Source of the DNA: Tubulanus polymorphus
Taxonomy: Eukaryota > Nemertea > Palaeonemertea > Tubulaniformes > Tubulanidae
Direction: 5' to 3'
NCBI RefSeq assembly: GCF_964204645.1
Contig: NC_134030.1
Location: 6,818,278 to 6,882,277 of the forward strand
DNA length: 64,000 nt
The notes under the pieces are model-generated. The model had not been told where the DNA came from and searched no databases. It worked only from the letters and a program-made list of their open reading frames with translations. Shown here one piece after another: positions 11,808-25,520 of the stretch (positions are counted from its first letter, which is position 1; every line of letters starts with the position of its first letter). Both the position numbers and the translations under genes were made by a program.

Positions 11808-13378
11808 TTCCAAATTTTAAAGTATGATACGTGGAAATGTACTGGCACGTTCACAGGAAGTCAATCCTCAAGAGCCGACGATCAACTGGGCTTTTTATCA
11901 CCCTTTTACCGGGTGTTTTGGATGCTCAACATCCTCTTGATGAAGACTGACGCTGCTCGAATCGATATCAATTCATATCATGATAAAACGTTTGTTCGTA
12001 TTGTTTTTTTTACCCGTTCATAATTTTTCAATTTTCATCTTTATTACAGTAGTATTACAATATTTATACATTATTTATACTCGTTTTTGCCACTAGACTG
12101 TACAATTGTTTTTATAACATACCTATAACATGAATATATACATAATGCCTGAATAACCGTTCTTTAATCATTGTATCGTACAGAATTTGATGTTAGCCAA
12201 CGCACGCCGTGGGAACGAAAACAAATTTGGAAAAAAATAGAAGAAATCCTCGTTCATTTAACAAACAGGCAAACAAACTAAATCACAATCAAACAAATAG
12301 ATGGAGATCTATGTATCTACAACTTATTTACGCTTAAGTAAAATGTAAGTGTTAAACAAAAATATTTTCTTCTTTATGTCACTTTGATATAAATTATTAA
12401 AATATTCTTAAGTAAATACTATCGATTCTGATGACCCTGAATCATGAAGTCCATAATCAAAATTCAAAAATACCACCTAACCAAAACCTCGCCGAATTTC
12501 AAATGGAAAATGCACGATAATCAACAATACTCATTTACGTGTATCAATATGCAATATTATCATTAATTACACCAATTGAGGATATGCGCCACGTACTCGA
12601 ATGACGTTTACTTAAATCGATTCATTTTAGCGTGGACTCTAAAATGATTCTATTTATAGTCCCTGCTAAAATGAACTTTAATCTGGTTATGAGACGCAAC
12701 GACGCAGTAACAACACAACGCTAAAGGTCTGGACATCTAACAGATTTATTGCAATCGCAAGCGTAAACAGACACTGACAAGACCAAACCTTTTGATGATG
12801 AAAAAAGGAAATATCCCATCCATTTTACAAACTTAATAAAATCTGATAATACTATTTTAACCCACTAATCATTCCAGTAAACTTCCCCTCTATCCATGTG
12901 CGTAACCCACACTATAATAGTCTACCTCAATATACATCAAATTTTGATCACGGTCACATCATTTCGCACGATCTGCGTCTTGGAATGTATATGTGTTACA
13001 GCTTTTGATTATTAATTGCTACTGCATACAGAATAAATGTTACGATGATATTTTGCTGGTCTCTACGTCGAGGTTATTCCCCGGTCTACATGGTTCTAAA
13101 TGTGATTTGTGCCAGTTGGGGAAATCACGAATTATTGAATTGTGATCTCTTGACTGTTACTTTTCAATTGTCTTTGACAGCGTTCAAATAGCGCAATACG
13201 ATTTTATGTTTTTTATGTGGACGGGGTGGGGGTAAAAGAATTGAACGCTGTTAACCTCGCATGGCTGTGGGGCGGGAGGGGTTTCAGTTTAGAGAAATAT
13301 TGGCCGTATGTACTATTTGAACGCTTCGTTTGATGTTATTGCATGTGAGACAGATTGAACACTGGGAAGACCGGGCAG

Positions 13379-16300
13379 TCAGTTGCATTCGACGACCCAT
13401 TTCACTAGAGCCTGTAAAGCATTAAAAAAAGAATCAATCAATATTCGAAAATAAGAAGTTGGTGATTTTCTATTACTGCTATCAAGTGAAATTACCTTGA
13501 TTCCGTCATAGGTAACCTGGCAGTAAGTCTGAATAAACTGATCATCTAGGTTTACATCCAATCCTATATCACGACTTGCTTTCAATGCTAGAGCCCCGTC
13601 AAAGTTCACGAAACATAACCGAACCGTAAGTTCAGTGCTGGGCCGCAGGAATGCTGGACCACCAGCCATCAGCTATACGAACAGATAGAGATAAACCGTT
13701 TTTGTGATGTGCCATACAGTTACATTGTCCTAATCAGGGTACTGGGCACTATACGACTATAGGCTGCATCTGGGGATATAACGGTTTTGGTAATTGGACC
13801 CACTACCATTATCAAACTTGATTAGTCCCTGTGGCACGAGGTTGGAAACTTTTACTAAGCTTACCGTCACCACGGGATAGATGGCAGCTTTGTTCAACTT
13901 TAAAAATAAAGTCTAATTAGATTAAGATGCAAAATCCACAACTTACGGCAACTGAGCATTCTCGAAGTATTGCTTGGCACATTTCTTTACCGGTAGAAAT
14001 ACCACGTCGAGTTAAGTTCGGGCGGATAATCTCAAAATCAGGTAACATGTAAAATCCACCTCGTGGTTTCACGACTTTTACACCAACGGATGTTAGTTCC
14101 CTGCGGAATATAGGCATAAAAGAGGTTGGAAATGATATTGAATAATGGTGAATGATATTGGTTATACTTTTTCTGCGGCTTATACAGAAATTATCCAAGA
14201 ATAGAAAAATAATCACGCCATATTGAACGCTGATCAAAATGAAGATAAATCCACCGCCCCAGACTATATCGCGACTATTACCTGTAACAAAAATCAGCAA
14301 TGACGGCCATAATTCTCGTTGTATGTTTCATGTACTCCTCACATTGTGGAATATCTTTCATCACCTAAAAAACGATGTAAACATCGAAGACCCGTCAATT
14401 TTAAAATTCGTCATAAGATGAAGATGTTTGAATCACTGATACGTCGCCATGCACAGAGTAATCTGTCAACAAATCAAAGACCGATCCAGCGATATCAAGA
14501 AGTAACGTTTTCGTCATTACGCATGTGATCTCTAATTTCAAGTGATGAGAACTATTTTGATCTATTATGCACTCGTTTTGGCATATCGTGAATTTCATTG
14601 TATAGACGCTATGTTCGAAATACACAGAGCTAATAATTACCCACCAGTCGGGTGTCAATATCGTGAAATTAGTGCAACTTTATCTCAAATCCCTCGAGGT
14701 AACGCGTATTTCATATTGCTGTCATCAATAGATTAAGTGCGATATCTTATCGAGTTCGTCCGAGTTGCATATTACATAAACTGAAGCTAGTTTAAGAGAA
14801 AATGTACCATGGGACTCATATGATAACTTAGTTTCAAATCTGCTGAGAGATATATTTATAGCCAGTTGATTGAGTCATAGCATAGCGAAAAGGCCACGGT
14901 AAATATTGGTACAATATTGATAAGTGGTTAATGGTTATCTTCCATGATCATTCTCAACCATTGATCTGCTGCTTGAAGCCTTTTTTGCGATATACATTGG
15001 AATAATATTCATCGGAATAATCTATTCTTTGATTATTCTGCAGCCACTTTGTACGTACCTTCAGAGCGGCATACTGCATCGGGGAGGGGGCACACGAAAA
15101 CGTGTGCGTTCCAGCGCTGATCACTGCATTTTTCAACTCGTTTAGTTCATCGGGGAAAATGTGATAGCCGAGCTACATGGAGGAGAAACATTTATCCTAT
15201 TATCGCATTTATCGAATACGCCATTAGTCATGGAAATGCAGGAGCACCTCTCTTCGATGCTAAATTGTTATAAATGACAAATCAGTTTTAGCGACAACAA
15301 AAATGAACGTCGACAGTATATTAAGGACGGAAACAAGCACCAGCGAGGCGAGCGTAATGTTATATTACAACAATACATATATAAGTTTGTAAATAGAGAC
15401 TGTCTAATTTATTTATCCTGCTTTGCAGCCGATTTGTTTCATGAAATATCAAAGGTAGTTGTAGTCATATCGGCTGTAAATGTATATTCATAAATTCACA
15501 TATATGTCAGGGCCAGGACCGCACCCGTGCCAACTTACCCGCCAACCTCCTGCGCCTGCCCATTTTGACAATGATGAACTAAGAATACTGCCCTCAGGGT
15601 AATACTGTAAATGAAGAGGCAAGTTGTTTTTAAATCTCTCTTGAAATATTAATTTTTCACATCTTTTGTGAAAGCAATCACGTAATACCATTGCATATAG
15701 AAAACATTGATAGCTTTAACCATGTTTTTCATCAGCGATAGCCTAAATCTTAAAATTCCGTATCATGGATGGACAATGAGAGCATTTTAATCTATTATTT
15801 TATACACTTTATCTTTGGAAGTTCACCTAATCATTATTCGACATGCAGCTTAAACTTGTACTCGAATTGAATTGTTCCAGAAAACAAACTTACATGAAGG
15901 ATTTGATTTTGCAAAATTTAAGTATGGCTGTTTCTTTTAGTTATCTATTCTATACTCGAGTATGTTTGATATTGAATATTCGGATGATTCTCCCAAGGTC
16001 TGATACACCGTATCTTACCTTCACTAGAGATTCATGAGTGCCATCGTAGTTCATAAACCCATAAATCTCATCTGCTATGACGTAGATATTATTTTTGCGG
16101 AAACAGTCGCTAAAAACAATACGATTAATTTTTACAAAATTAATTGCATTTAAAATGAATAAATACTTAAATGCGTAAGAAATTTCAGATTGCGATTCAG
16201 ATTCAGTTCAATTTCAGATTCAGATTTCAATTTGTGAGGTATTTTAACCGTGGGAAAATGATAGCCTGTTTAGCAAATGATTATATCTTATCATATTCTT

Positions 16301-19300
16301 TTTACATTAGTCACGAACAGAAACAGACGCAAGTGTATTCTTCTTTTAACAAGAATTTCGTGACATGACACCGATATACCAACATAGCACGCGAATCCGT
16401 AGGAACTCTTAATTTAGTCTAACATTTGGGAAAATTATTAACTAAGTCGGCTAGCGCGTTGCCCATCATAGCTAAACCAGAAACCGATGTTTTACGAGTT
16501 AATTGAATGTTTTATGACTATCGTTCTCCATTCGGTATTCAACACACTAATATGCAGAAACATGATTGCAATCTGCCTTGTTCACCACTGCAACAAGGTA
16601 GCCACTTACGCTAGTTCTCGAAGCTCGTCGGCGGAGTATGCTGTACCAGCTGAAAAATGATAGCATTGGAAGTCATAAACATTAAAAAGTATCGCTTCAA
16701 ACGAGTCACAAGTAGGTAGGGCGTCCTCAAATATATCAATTGTATATTCCGTGAATATGGGTATAGCATGAATAAATTTTGTGTGAGGTCTATCTTCCGA
16801 CGGAATCGTATCGAATCAGTGGTGCCTGGTGTGATTCATTGGGTACACATGATAGCAAATAAGACTTAAAACAAGACAAAACGATTATAGCTTTTTTTTC
16901 ACTTGAATACTATTTCATATCCCATATATAGAGTTGTTAGTGCGGTATAACGATGTATCAGACGAGAGCACGTGGAAAGAGTTTAAACGAATGAACCATC
17001 TTTCACGCGGGACTATATCGAATAGACACGAGGGAAATAAACACATTGCGCTGACAGTCATTTATGTTTTATTCATCGACAAAATGAAGAAACTGCTGGA
17101 TTCCCCTCAGAATTTTCCACGTATCTGAACTCGAAATGACGACACTTTTTCAATCTCGTCAATGAGGAATTGCGCATGATGCTTCCGGCATTTTCCCCCG
17201 AGTACCCCGCACTAACGACAATATCGTTTATGATAGCCCGCGTTTCAAGCCGAACTTAATTTATAGAACTCATCGAACATTGAATAAAACAAGTTCTTTG
17301 ACAGACACCTATAGTTGTGACGTCTCATAAACGAGAACTGTCACTCGAGAGTCAGGTTGTTGTTAATTTTATGAATATCGGTGACGTAGGTTGAATAGAA
17401 TCTCGTTCGTGAATGCTACGGCACGATTTTACGAGATTTTCCATCCGCCCCAACAGGCCAGTCAGTAGTTGTAATTATAAATTACGTTATATTGAGTCGA
17501 TTGTGTTGTGATGAAATAATCATGAATATTTCAGTTGTTCTATCGCGTGCACACTGCGCCGATGTGGCAGAGAATGATTCGTGACGCATGAGCAATCGGT
17601 CAATTTCGTTGTAACTCACGCATACCTCGCATCAGCGACAGGTGAAAGCATTCTCAAAAATAGCCGCCCGCGGACGTTTTCACTAATTTATCTGTATTTA
17701 TCCATCATACCGATTCGACAGCAGCCGCATGGCTTCAAGTCACGATCTTCGCGCTGTGTCAACAGACGAATGTCGTAGGCCGTAAATATCATAACAGAAA
17801 TATGGACGAATCGCTGTCATAAACACTTCGGTCATATAGTTTCAAATCAGATATAATTGGCGTAATTTCTGGGCCAATTGCATAGGTCAAAACGCCAAAG
17901 GTTCATTCGATATGACTATTGGGGTATGTTCAGTGACATCTTCTACACGCGCTCTAATGATATCACTACCCCTATAATATATATTTGATAGACTACCCCT
18001 ATGATATAGATTTTACAATTTCTGTGATTTTTTGTACAAAATATTCACTCACATGGATTGCAGGGATTACAGAGAATGAGAAGTCTGTTCGGATGACAAT
18101 CATTTTGCTCGAACACCTAAAAAATGAAAATTGAAAAAAAAAACGATTCGAATAGAATATATACAGTATGTCCATCGACATGAATTTTGCACGGAACAAA
18201 GTAGAACATATTGAAATTGCAGCATTAACACGAAAGTCGAGAGCAACACAGTTGGCAACTATATACATGTAATACAAGTAATAGAAATATGGCTATTTCT
18301 TCTTACGGACGCAGATTTTAGCACATTTACAAATTAATAAGTGCCATCCAACACATTCAAGTATACCCTTTATACAGGATAACCATTGTGGACTTGATAA
18401 AAGTGTCAATTTCTTCCAGAAACAAGGCTGGTCCAAAATTTCACCAAAATTACTTGTTAATATCATTCATGTACATAATCAAATCCTCGTTCATGTATTG
18501 ATTTACACGTTTCTATAATTGATGATGTTTTCGAATGAAACTGAATTGAATAATCCGTTGTAATGAATTATGAATGAACTTTTCTTGCCTAATTTGACTT
18601 ACATATAATAAGGATGACGCGTTGAAGAAACACGTCTCGAAAAGTTTCGCACAGCAATGAACCATTCAGTAAACAGGAAACAAATGGAACGCGAAGCGAT
18701 ACAACTTATGATTTAAGGCATGTCGAGCAAGCGTTATTTTCTGGTGGAATTTGTCAAAGATGTCGTAAAATCTTGATGAAATTTCATTCTTATTTTAATT
18801 AAAGAATCATCTTGAATTACGTCATTCTTGCTACGATTTTAATTACCTGCTGCAGCCCAAGCGGTGTTACTCGCCAATCATCCTGTTGTCTAGTGGGGAT
18901 GGTAACTAAATGTCTTCTATTGTAACGAACCTGGGCGTTGTAGATTAACCAACTAGGGGAGGCCAGCAATATATCTGTAAGCAACAGAGTAAATCACGAT
19001 GTACGACTTGGGTGGGTGTTTGAAATAAGCTGAATTAGCTAAATTCTATACCGCAAAAAGGTAAAGGGCAGAGATATAGCTTGCGAAATAGCAATCATTG
19101 GATTTAAAGGCGGCAAACAACCTCGAAAATTCTCGTTTTGAATTGCCACTATTTTCTATATAAGCAATATACATGTGCATATTGTTGTATAAAGCTGTCG
19201 GGGCTTGTCTATGATATTAGGTTTAAAACCCACTATATACATAACATAAAAGATTAAAATCTAAATTTATTTTTCAAGAATTAAATCAAAATACACGACG

Positions 19301-22300
19301 TTTCAGATCCTCTCTCTAGAGACCATCGTCAGGTGCGATGATGTAATCTACAACGCCCACACTTGACGAAAGTCTCTAGAGATGGAGTCCGAAACGCCGT
19401 GCATTTTGATTGTAATTCTTGATAATTAAGATTCGATTTCACTCTTTTAAACTCTGTACATAATGGGTTTTAAACGTACTATCTGTTCACCACGTCTGAG
19501 TGTGGCTTTTCTTCCATTATCTAAAATATGTTGTATCGGAAAGGTAAATTGTTATGATCTAAATATTGGCGGAAACATGCATCGAGGCCAATTATCTGAT
19601 CAACTGTTATCACTAGTAGGAATATACCGTTGAAATTGATATGCTAAATTTGATATGCCTCTTGCTTATTTTGAAATTAATGCCCGTGAATTTGAAGTGC
19701 AACAGTCTTCCCACTCCCGCTCATGGTCAGTTCTGATTATTTCAAAAAATCGAGTAAGGTCTGATTATATCAATAGATGAATTATAGCGCCAATATTGAT
19801 TTCGTTATTAGTAAGTAGCATGACGGATAAAAGAAAGCGAATCAATTAGATAATATATATACAAAAAGATTTGTGATTAAATGCAGGCGATGGTGCAAGG
19901 GCGATCTCACCTTCTCGATGGCGCTGGAAGAGATTTTCCATTGGCCATCGAGGGAAGTGTTAATAACGAATGACCGATGTCTAGAAAGGTGGCTTTGTGG
20001 CCGGTAAGTTGTCCATGTTGGTGAAACTACCAGAATATCTGTCAAATAAATTCATAAATTCTGTCATAAATGATAATTACCTTTTTAATATTTAGTTTAT
20101 TATGCGTGATGATGTCATATTATGAATGACAGTTTCTTCCTAATTTGCATCTTATCGGTTTAAGTATTGTATTCAAGCATCAGACGAATAGCAGCTGGTT
20201 AAAATGTATTGTTTTTTTAGCAAATTATCATCTATATTTATACGTATCAGTTACTTATAGTAAGGAGAAGCTGACCCTCCGAGTTTTGAAAATTCATTGA
20301 TAACAATTTTTTGGTTCTGATAGATACATGCAGTCAATTAACACGTGTTCACCCCGACACCAAGTTTAGGATCCAACGATGCCGGCAGCCAAAACAACAT
20401 CTTATAGATAACGAATGGATTTCTATTTTCCACGTTATCATATTTTCAAAAATTCGGAAAAAGGTGGAATACAAGATTCAGTAATACTTTTTTGCTGATG
20501 GATATCGATGTTTTTAGTACCGCTATCGAGCTATGACGGAGACAAACTCATACAGTTTGTTCGGCATGTCAATTTTGTATGTGTTGGGGGAAAATTTGTC
20601 GACGCCAAGCAGTAATTAACATTTGCACAGACGGCAACGGCTTTAACACTAATCAATCGTACCTGCACCTGAGTTTGAAGTTCGGCGTTCAAATTGAATT
20701 ATTGAAATGATGCACTGCGAAACCAGAGTTTCGACAAGCGATGTAAAAATGACGCTGATCACAAGATAGACTTCTCTGTACCATTTCGAGAATTGTTTCA
20801 AAGGTGTCTCTCATTTCGAAGATTCAAATGCATACCTCCATTGAAAACAAGCATCAGCAAATATATGAGCTCCTTGGATCCCGGTCCTACTATGACATTT
20901 TCTTGTTTGAGGCTGGTGCCGTCAAATCGTGAGTGAAAATCACAAATCGTCTGTCTCAGTTCAGGAATTCCTGAAATAGAAGTTGATGATATTTCCATGA
21001 ATATCATTATATAGCACCAGAGTGTTCTGCGCAAAAACATTTCTCTATATGAGCAAACTAAATCACACTATCAAGTGATATTTCTAAAAACGTGAATCTT
21101 GAAAATATGCTTTAGCGGAAGAACTTTACATTCTCGAAACACCTACGTAAGAGCCTGACGAAGCCGAACCGATGAAATATGTCGATACGTACACGTACAT
21201 GTAATATGATAAGTTGAATGAACTTTCTTCTTACCAAATGTTAAAGTATAAAAAGTATCATTTTATACATGTACTATTGATTGTTTTAGGTAAGAATCAA
21301 ATATTAGCACGTGTTTGGCTGTTATCCTAAACTAATATCGTAATTAATCTAGCATACACGCATCAATGGCAAAGTAGTTGTTCTACGAAGCGAGAGGGCC
21401 TTTTTGAATGTGTCTGACACGAGCTCAAACAGGCTGTACACCTTTTTAGAATGTGATCTAAATCATAATCGCATTTTGCATAATTTCAACCCTCTGAAAC
21501 CAAGACACATATTTTTCATCAATGAAAAGTAATCAATATCCTATGTGCACTGGGGCCTCGGAAATACAAAAAGAAAACACATTTTGAAGACATAAATTTT
21601 ATAAAAATATGATATTATTAACATATTGAAGAGAGCAGTATAACTGGAATTAATTTTAAGCCATCACATTCTCGGTGACCGGCGGAAAACGGGTTTTTCC
21701 CAATAAATACTTTTTACCTGACATTTGACAGACACCTGATACAGAGTACCATATGACAAGTTCACAAGACTTTCATTGTTCAGGTCACGTGTACTGAGCA
21801 TTCGTCTTATGGAACAGTATTCGCCATAGATTAATAAAATGATATGTTCTGATCTGTATACGACTTCTTTACAAGAAATTCTCAATCAATTACAGTTATA
21901 GTTCTATATTTTAGTGACAGTGATTAGTTTTTTTGGACGTTATAAACATAACTATTTTCGGGTAAACAGCTCCAACTTTCCAGAACCTCTCGACCTGGTG
22001 AACTGAAAAAAAAAACACACGGGTGTGAGGATTTATTTATGTTGCTGTAAAGATATAACTAACTTCATACCGATGTAGATTAAACAGAATATTACGAAAA
22101 TTCGCATTGTTAAGTATTATATTTTAATAGGGGTTATTAAAGTATGATAATTTTTTATAACCAGCATTCATGACCCGGTGTGACACCGGTGTCACCCTAT
22201 ACAACATGGCTTATTTCACCATCAGATTGAATCCTTTTTTCTTACCTTCTCTTTTTCTGCTTGGTATTTGCTTCTGACATTAAACCTTCTACTGCATTCG

Positions 22301-23568
22301 GAAGATGCGCGGAAGATGCCTTGATTGGATCATGTGATTGACAACAGTTTGACATATTTCACCATCAAATGATATCTGCGACATTGTGTCACAACAGGTT
22401 TTTTAATGTTGTAAATCATCAGAATTGAAATAATGCTATGTACCACGAGGAATCAAGTGTAATTTTGTATAGGGTCAAAGTTAAGTTTAACATTTCAATG
22501 GCAACAAGTACACAAATCAAACGACACATTTCACGAGATGACATTAATGTTTGCCTTTTGATAAATGCTAAAAAGGTTTCAAACGCCATAAGGAAAATTC
22601 AAAGTTTATACCACGGCACGGCACGATACTTTCATATGTAACATTTGCCATGCGTCTAATTCTTCGTACCGTATATACATATACAAATGTTGATAATGAA
22701 TATTATATTGATATGTATTGTGTTACTAATTCAATGATGACGCCAACACGTGGATGACCCCAAGGCCTTAATGAAGAATGAAGAAGCTGGTGCTATAAGG
22801 AATAAAATGCGGATACAATGATTTCTCATTCATATCCATACATTGTGTTGGGCAATGCTCCGTAAATTCTGCGTTGGCATCTAAAAGAATGATTCGAAGT
22901 ATCTTCTCGCGTTAGTCGAATATTATATAGACCCGATACGACATTCTACCTAAATACATGTTTCACAGCCAGCAGCCAATAGCCAATATCTGGACAGGGA
23001 AAATTGATATTGAAAAACATATGCATTTATCAGCGTAAATAAGATTCTATGCATAATGAACGACCCCTCCTCATGGTAAATGTTACTTAGCGTAGAATAC
23101 TGATGTGCATACATACATAGTGACGTTTTATGTAATTAACGGCGTCGAGTTTATAAGTCACCGGGGAAATCATTCACGGAAAAAGGAACAAAAATATAAC
23201 AACATCCATTGCAGAAATGTATACGATTGTAGAAGTGCAGTATATAGTTATGATATATAGGAAAAAGCTTTACCTTGTACGGGAAGATAGTCTTTCTCGT
23301 GTGCCGATTCTTGCAGCGCTTTTACCGCGCATTCGATAACTGGAAACGGTGACTGACCAAACCCGAAATGGTACACCGTTTCACCTGACGCCATCATTTT
23401 CTTAATTCGTTGGTTGAACGCCAGGTTCGATGCCGGACTGTAATTCTGCAGGTGCGACGATATAAGCGATTGTTTTGCCGATATTCTGGCGTTTTTTTCG
23501 ACCTCGTGTTTTCCATTTTCAATTCCGTTAGTTACGGCATCATATGCAGACGAATAAGAATACGACAT
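13379..23568 (-). CDS. Class I/II PLP-dependent aminotransferase with alternative exon 3
   Basis: Fold-type-I aminotransferase, probably acting on an amino acid; the substrate is not predictable here. Minus-strand exons: 23568-23274, 20970-20836, 20038-19911 or 18974-18847, 18116-18053, 16649-16610, 16109-16019, 15604-15539, 15172-15059, 14364-14282, 14100-13947, 13672-13496 and 13411-13379. With one exon 3 the CDS is 1,380 bp (459 residues). Motifs: GPGSKEL before exon 3; NPCNPSG near residue 206 (Asn of NPxNPxG); IADEIYG with Asp234 for the pyridine nitrogen and Tyr237; SLSKWAGAGGWR with Schiff-base Lys265; PRGGFY; and TVRLCFVNFDG with Arg408 as probable carboxylate binder. All cofactor-binding residues are intact. 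Intron 1 is about 2.3 kb and the gene covers 10 kb. No signal or mitochondrial presequence is obvious. The gene symbol is uncertain, so none is given. Confidence 0.9.
18847..18974 (-). other. Alternative exon 3b of the aminotransferase
   Basis: 128 bp bounded by an AG acceptor and a GTAATT donor. It enters in phase 1 and leaves in phase 0, exactly as exon 3a does. It encodes DILLASPSWLIYNAQ, then a divergent tail through TIPTRQQDDW to GLQQ. About 12 of 43 residues match exon 3a, including the S-P-x-W-x-x-Y core. Using 3a and 3b together would shift the frame because 128 is not a multiple of 3, so one copy must be chosen. Confidence 0.82.
19221..19475. mobile_element. Foldback MITE with GTTTAAAACCC ends
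   Basis: The ends GTTTAAAACCCA and TGGGTTTTAAAC are perfect inverted repeats. Internal arms also pair: CAAAATACACGACGTTTC near 19288 with GAAACGCCGTGCATTTTG near 19391. The loop holds CTCTAGAGACCATCGTCAGG. It lies between exons 3a and 3b of the aminotransferase. Non-coding. Confidence 0.7.
19911..20038 (-). other. Alternative exon 3a of the aminotransferase
   Basis: 128 bp with an AG acceptor and a GTGAGA donor, phase 1 in and phase 0 out. It encodes DILVVSPTWTTYRPQ, then HRSFVINTSLDGQW to SSAIEK. In this fold the W-x-x-Y segment lies at the PLP ring, by analogy with Trp140 of aspartate aminotransferase, so the exon chosen would change the active-site wall. Exon 3b lies 936 bp downstream in transcription. 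Confidence 0.85.
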
Positions 23569-25520
23569 AGCGAATACAACGAACTGCTATTATTTCTGAA
23601 ATAGCATGAATAGATTCAAATAAATCCTGTTTTACTGTATTTTGCAATGTTGTGTAAGTAAAGAATTACAGGGATTACACTAATGCCAACAGATCTGGTG
23701 CGAGTGGAAAGTTTGCCTACGAATAGCACAGCAACGCGATGACTTGATTTGTATCGCTCTACGCGCGCAACTAACGCGACACTCACGAATAATTAGTAAT
23801 GACGTTTATACTTGTATTCGAATTTGACGGTTGCATGAATGTATTTGTGAGAAATTATGCTAGGACCTGATGATAACTTTGCTTAGTAGAACTTAGTAAT
23901 AGTAATAGTAATTTATTTCATCATCAACTTCCTCTTTTTCGATTCATTGCACGTTATTATATTGTAAAGAACCCGCATAAAAATGTGGCATGTGATCTCC
24001 AATACCCGTATACCATACGGGATTGCGGGGACTTGACCTGTGTCTGTGGAGACTTGGTCGTTCGATCACCTATTGAAGATATGAAATGCCCGTGGAGGCC
24101 CCGGGTAACAGAACTATAGATAGCAAACAGACATGTCCGTGAATTAAGTAGCCTCATTTTATGATGTATCAATATCATGAACTGAACTGATGATCTGAAT
24201 GCCACAGGTAACAAATTGATCGACATTTGTACCTATTTTTGACCCAGGCCAAATTTGGCCCAATCAAAAAACGTCGGACCAGGCCCGAACAACATTCTAG
24301 CACGAGTCAAATCATTGCGTGTAGATTGCTGGTTCCAGAAGTGAATCACTTCGTTTTGTTCAATCGTTGTTCAGTATCGAATGAGTGGTTTACGTGTGAA
24401 CGCGCTCTCTAATTAGGCACGGGCCAAATTTGACTCGGGCCTGAACCGGGCCAAATCGTTCCCGTGTGATGTCAGCCCGGTGGTTTTTGGAGCCGACGTC
24501 GCCCTGGCTTCGTCCGTCCGGCATACAACATGCATGATCGCATAAAAAAGGAAAAGAATATTATCTCCCCGACGCGTTTTAGGGAGAATAAAATGCTATC
24601 ATTACAATTTTTCATGATTAAAAAAACGTTTATTTCGAATTTGCAGTACGTACGTACTGACTCCACCCTATCCATAGAAGTTAATTCAGTGTTACGAATT
24701 ATCCTTACCGGGATCAGTTAAGTCGTGTTATGACGATGTCGAGAGAACTAAACAGCTGTAAATGATTTGATTTTTGTCTCGCCGATAGCACAAACGAGAG
24801 AGTGTGGAAACCGCCGAATAGATCTCCAATTCACAAGTGGTTATGTCGAGTTCTCATTCTTGTCATCTTGCCACTACACACTTCAGTTTAATCGATCTAT
24901 AAATCGGTTTATTGTAGGACATGATATGAATCGGTGTCTATACGTATCAATATGCGTGATAAGCGTCAAAGTTAATCTTGAAATTCAACCACATCCCTAA
25001 TCCTATATATATGTATTAGTACAGACGTTTGGGTACAACTCTACGGCAGAAATTGGGGCCATAAATAATGCACTGATAGCTTTTATTCACGTTCGCTCCA
25101 AAGTTCGCCAAACGTCCGATTATTTTTGATTTGGCACGAATACCTGGGAAGACTTTTTGAGTCCTTTCTAAAGGTTAATTAACCCAATACCTCGCTCGCT
25201 CGCGTATGGTGATTGACCTTTCTTTTCTCTCGTTAATACCACCGAGGTTGTTGTTTTTTATCGTTTTGCCAATGTCTCCCACATGATGCGTTACATTTAC
25301 CACTAGTATTTAAACGAACGCAAGACGAAAACGTAAATCCATTTGACCGTAGTGAGAGAATTACATACCCACTCTCACATGAGTGCTAGTTAGGTTGGGT
25401 TTTCGAAAATTGGAATATTTGGGTGCATTTATCTAATTGCATTAGGTTTTCGACGACTACAATATTCAACTCTGTTCATCTTCGAACTCCGCAAATTACG
25501 GTATTGAGCGCCACGCGAAT
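23569..25520. other. Divergent intergenic region
   Basis: This lies between the ATG of the aminotransferase (-) and the first exon of the ARM-repeat gene (+), so it should hold both promoters. It contains one inverted copy of the CCGCGATCACACG MITE family (24236-24475). No reliable gene seen; the short open frames lack domains and splice context. Confidence 0.5.
24236..24475 (-). mobile_element. GCCGCGATCACACG-family MITE, inverted partial copy
   Basis: Reverse-orientation relative of the copies at 28363 and 34552. Shared pieces are AAACGTCGGACCAGGCCCG, GTGAATCACTTCG, GCGCTCTCTAATTAGGCACG and GGCCAAATCG, ending CCCGTGTGATGTCAGC. The terminal repeat on the left is eroded. No open frame of its own. 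Confidence 0.65.

Larger units (their letters stand above)
9732..13378. other. Intergenic region without a confident gene
   Basis: This separates the TBCEL 5' end from the 3' end of the aminotransferase (both minus strand). I see an inverted repeat at 10364-10516, a 25-bp direct repeat (11452-11476 and 11783-11807) and one candidate membrane-anchor exon (11542-11777). Short open frames at 10835-11029 and 11251-11475 have no recognisable domain. From about 12030 to 13378 it is AT-rich with no open frames of note; this may include the aminotransferase 3' UTR. Confidence 0.5.

Noticed and set aside
14954-15136. Read-through of aminotransferase exon 15172-15059 past its GTACGT donor
   Set aside because: The extension ends in a stop and lacks family similarity. 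Splicing to 14364 restores conserved sequence (VMKDIPQCEEYMKHTTRIM) in phase.
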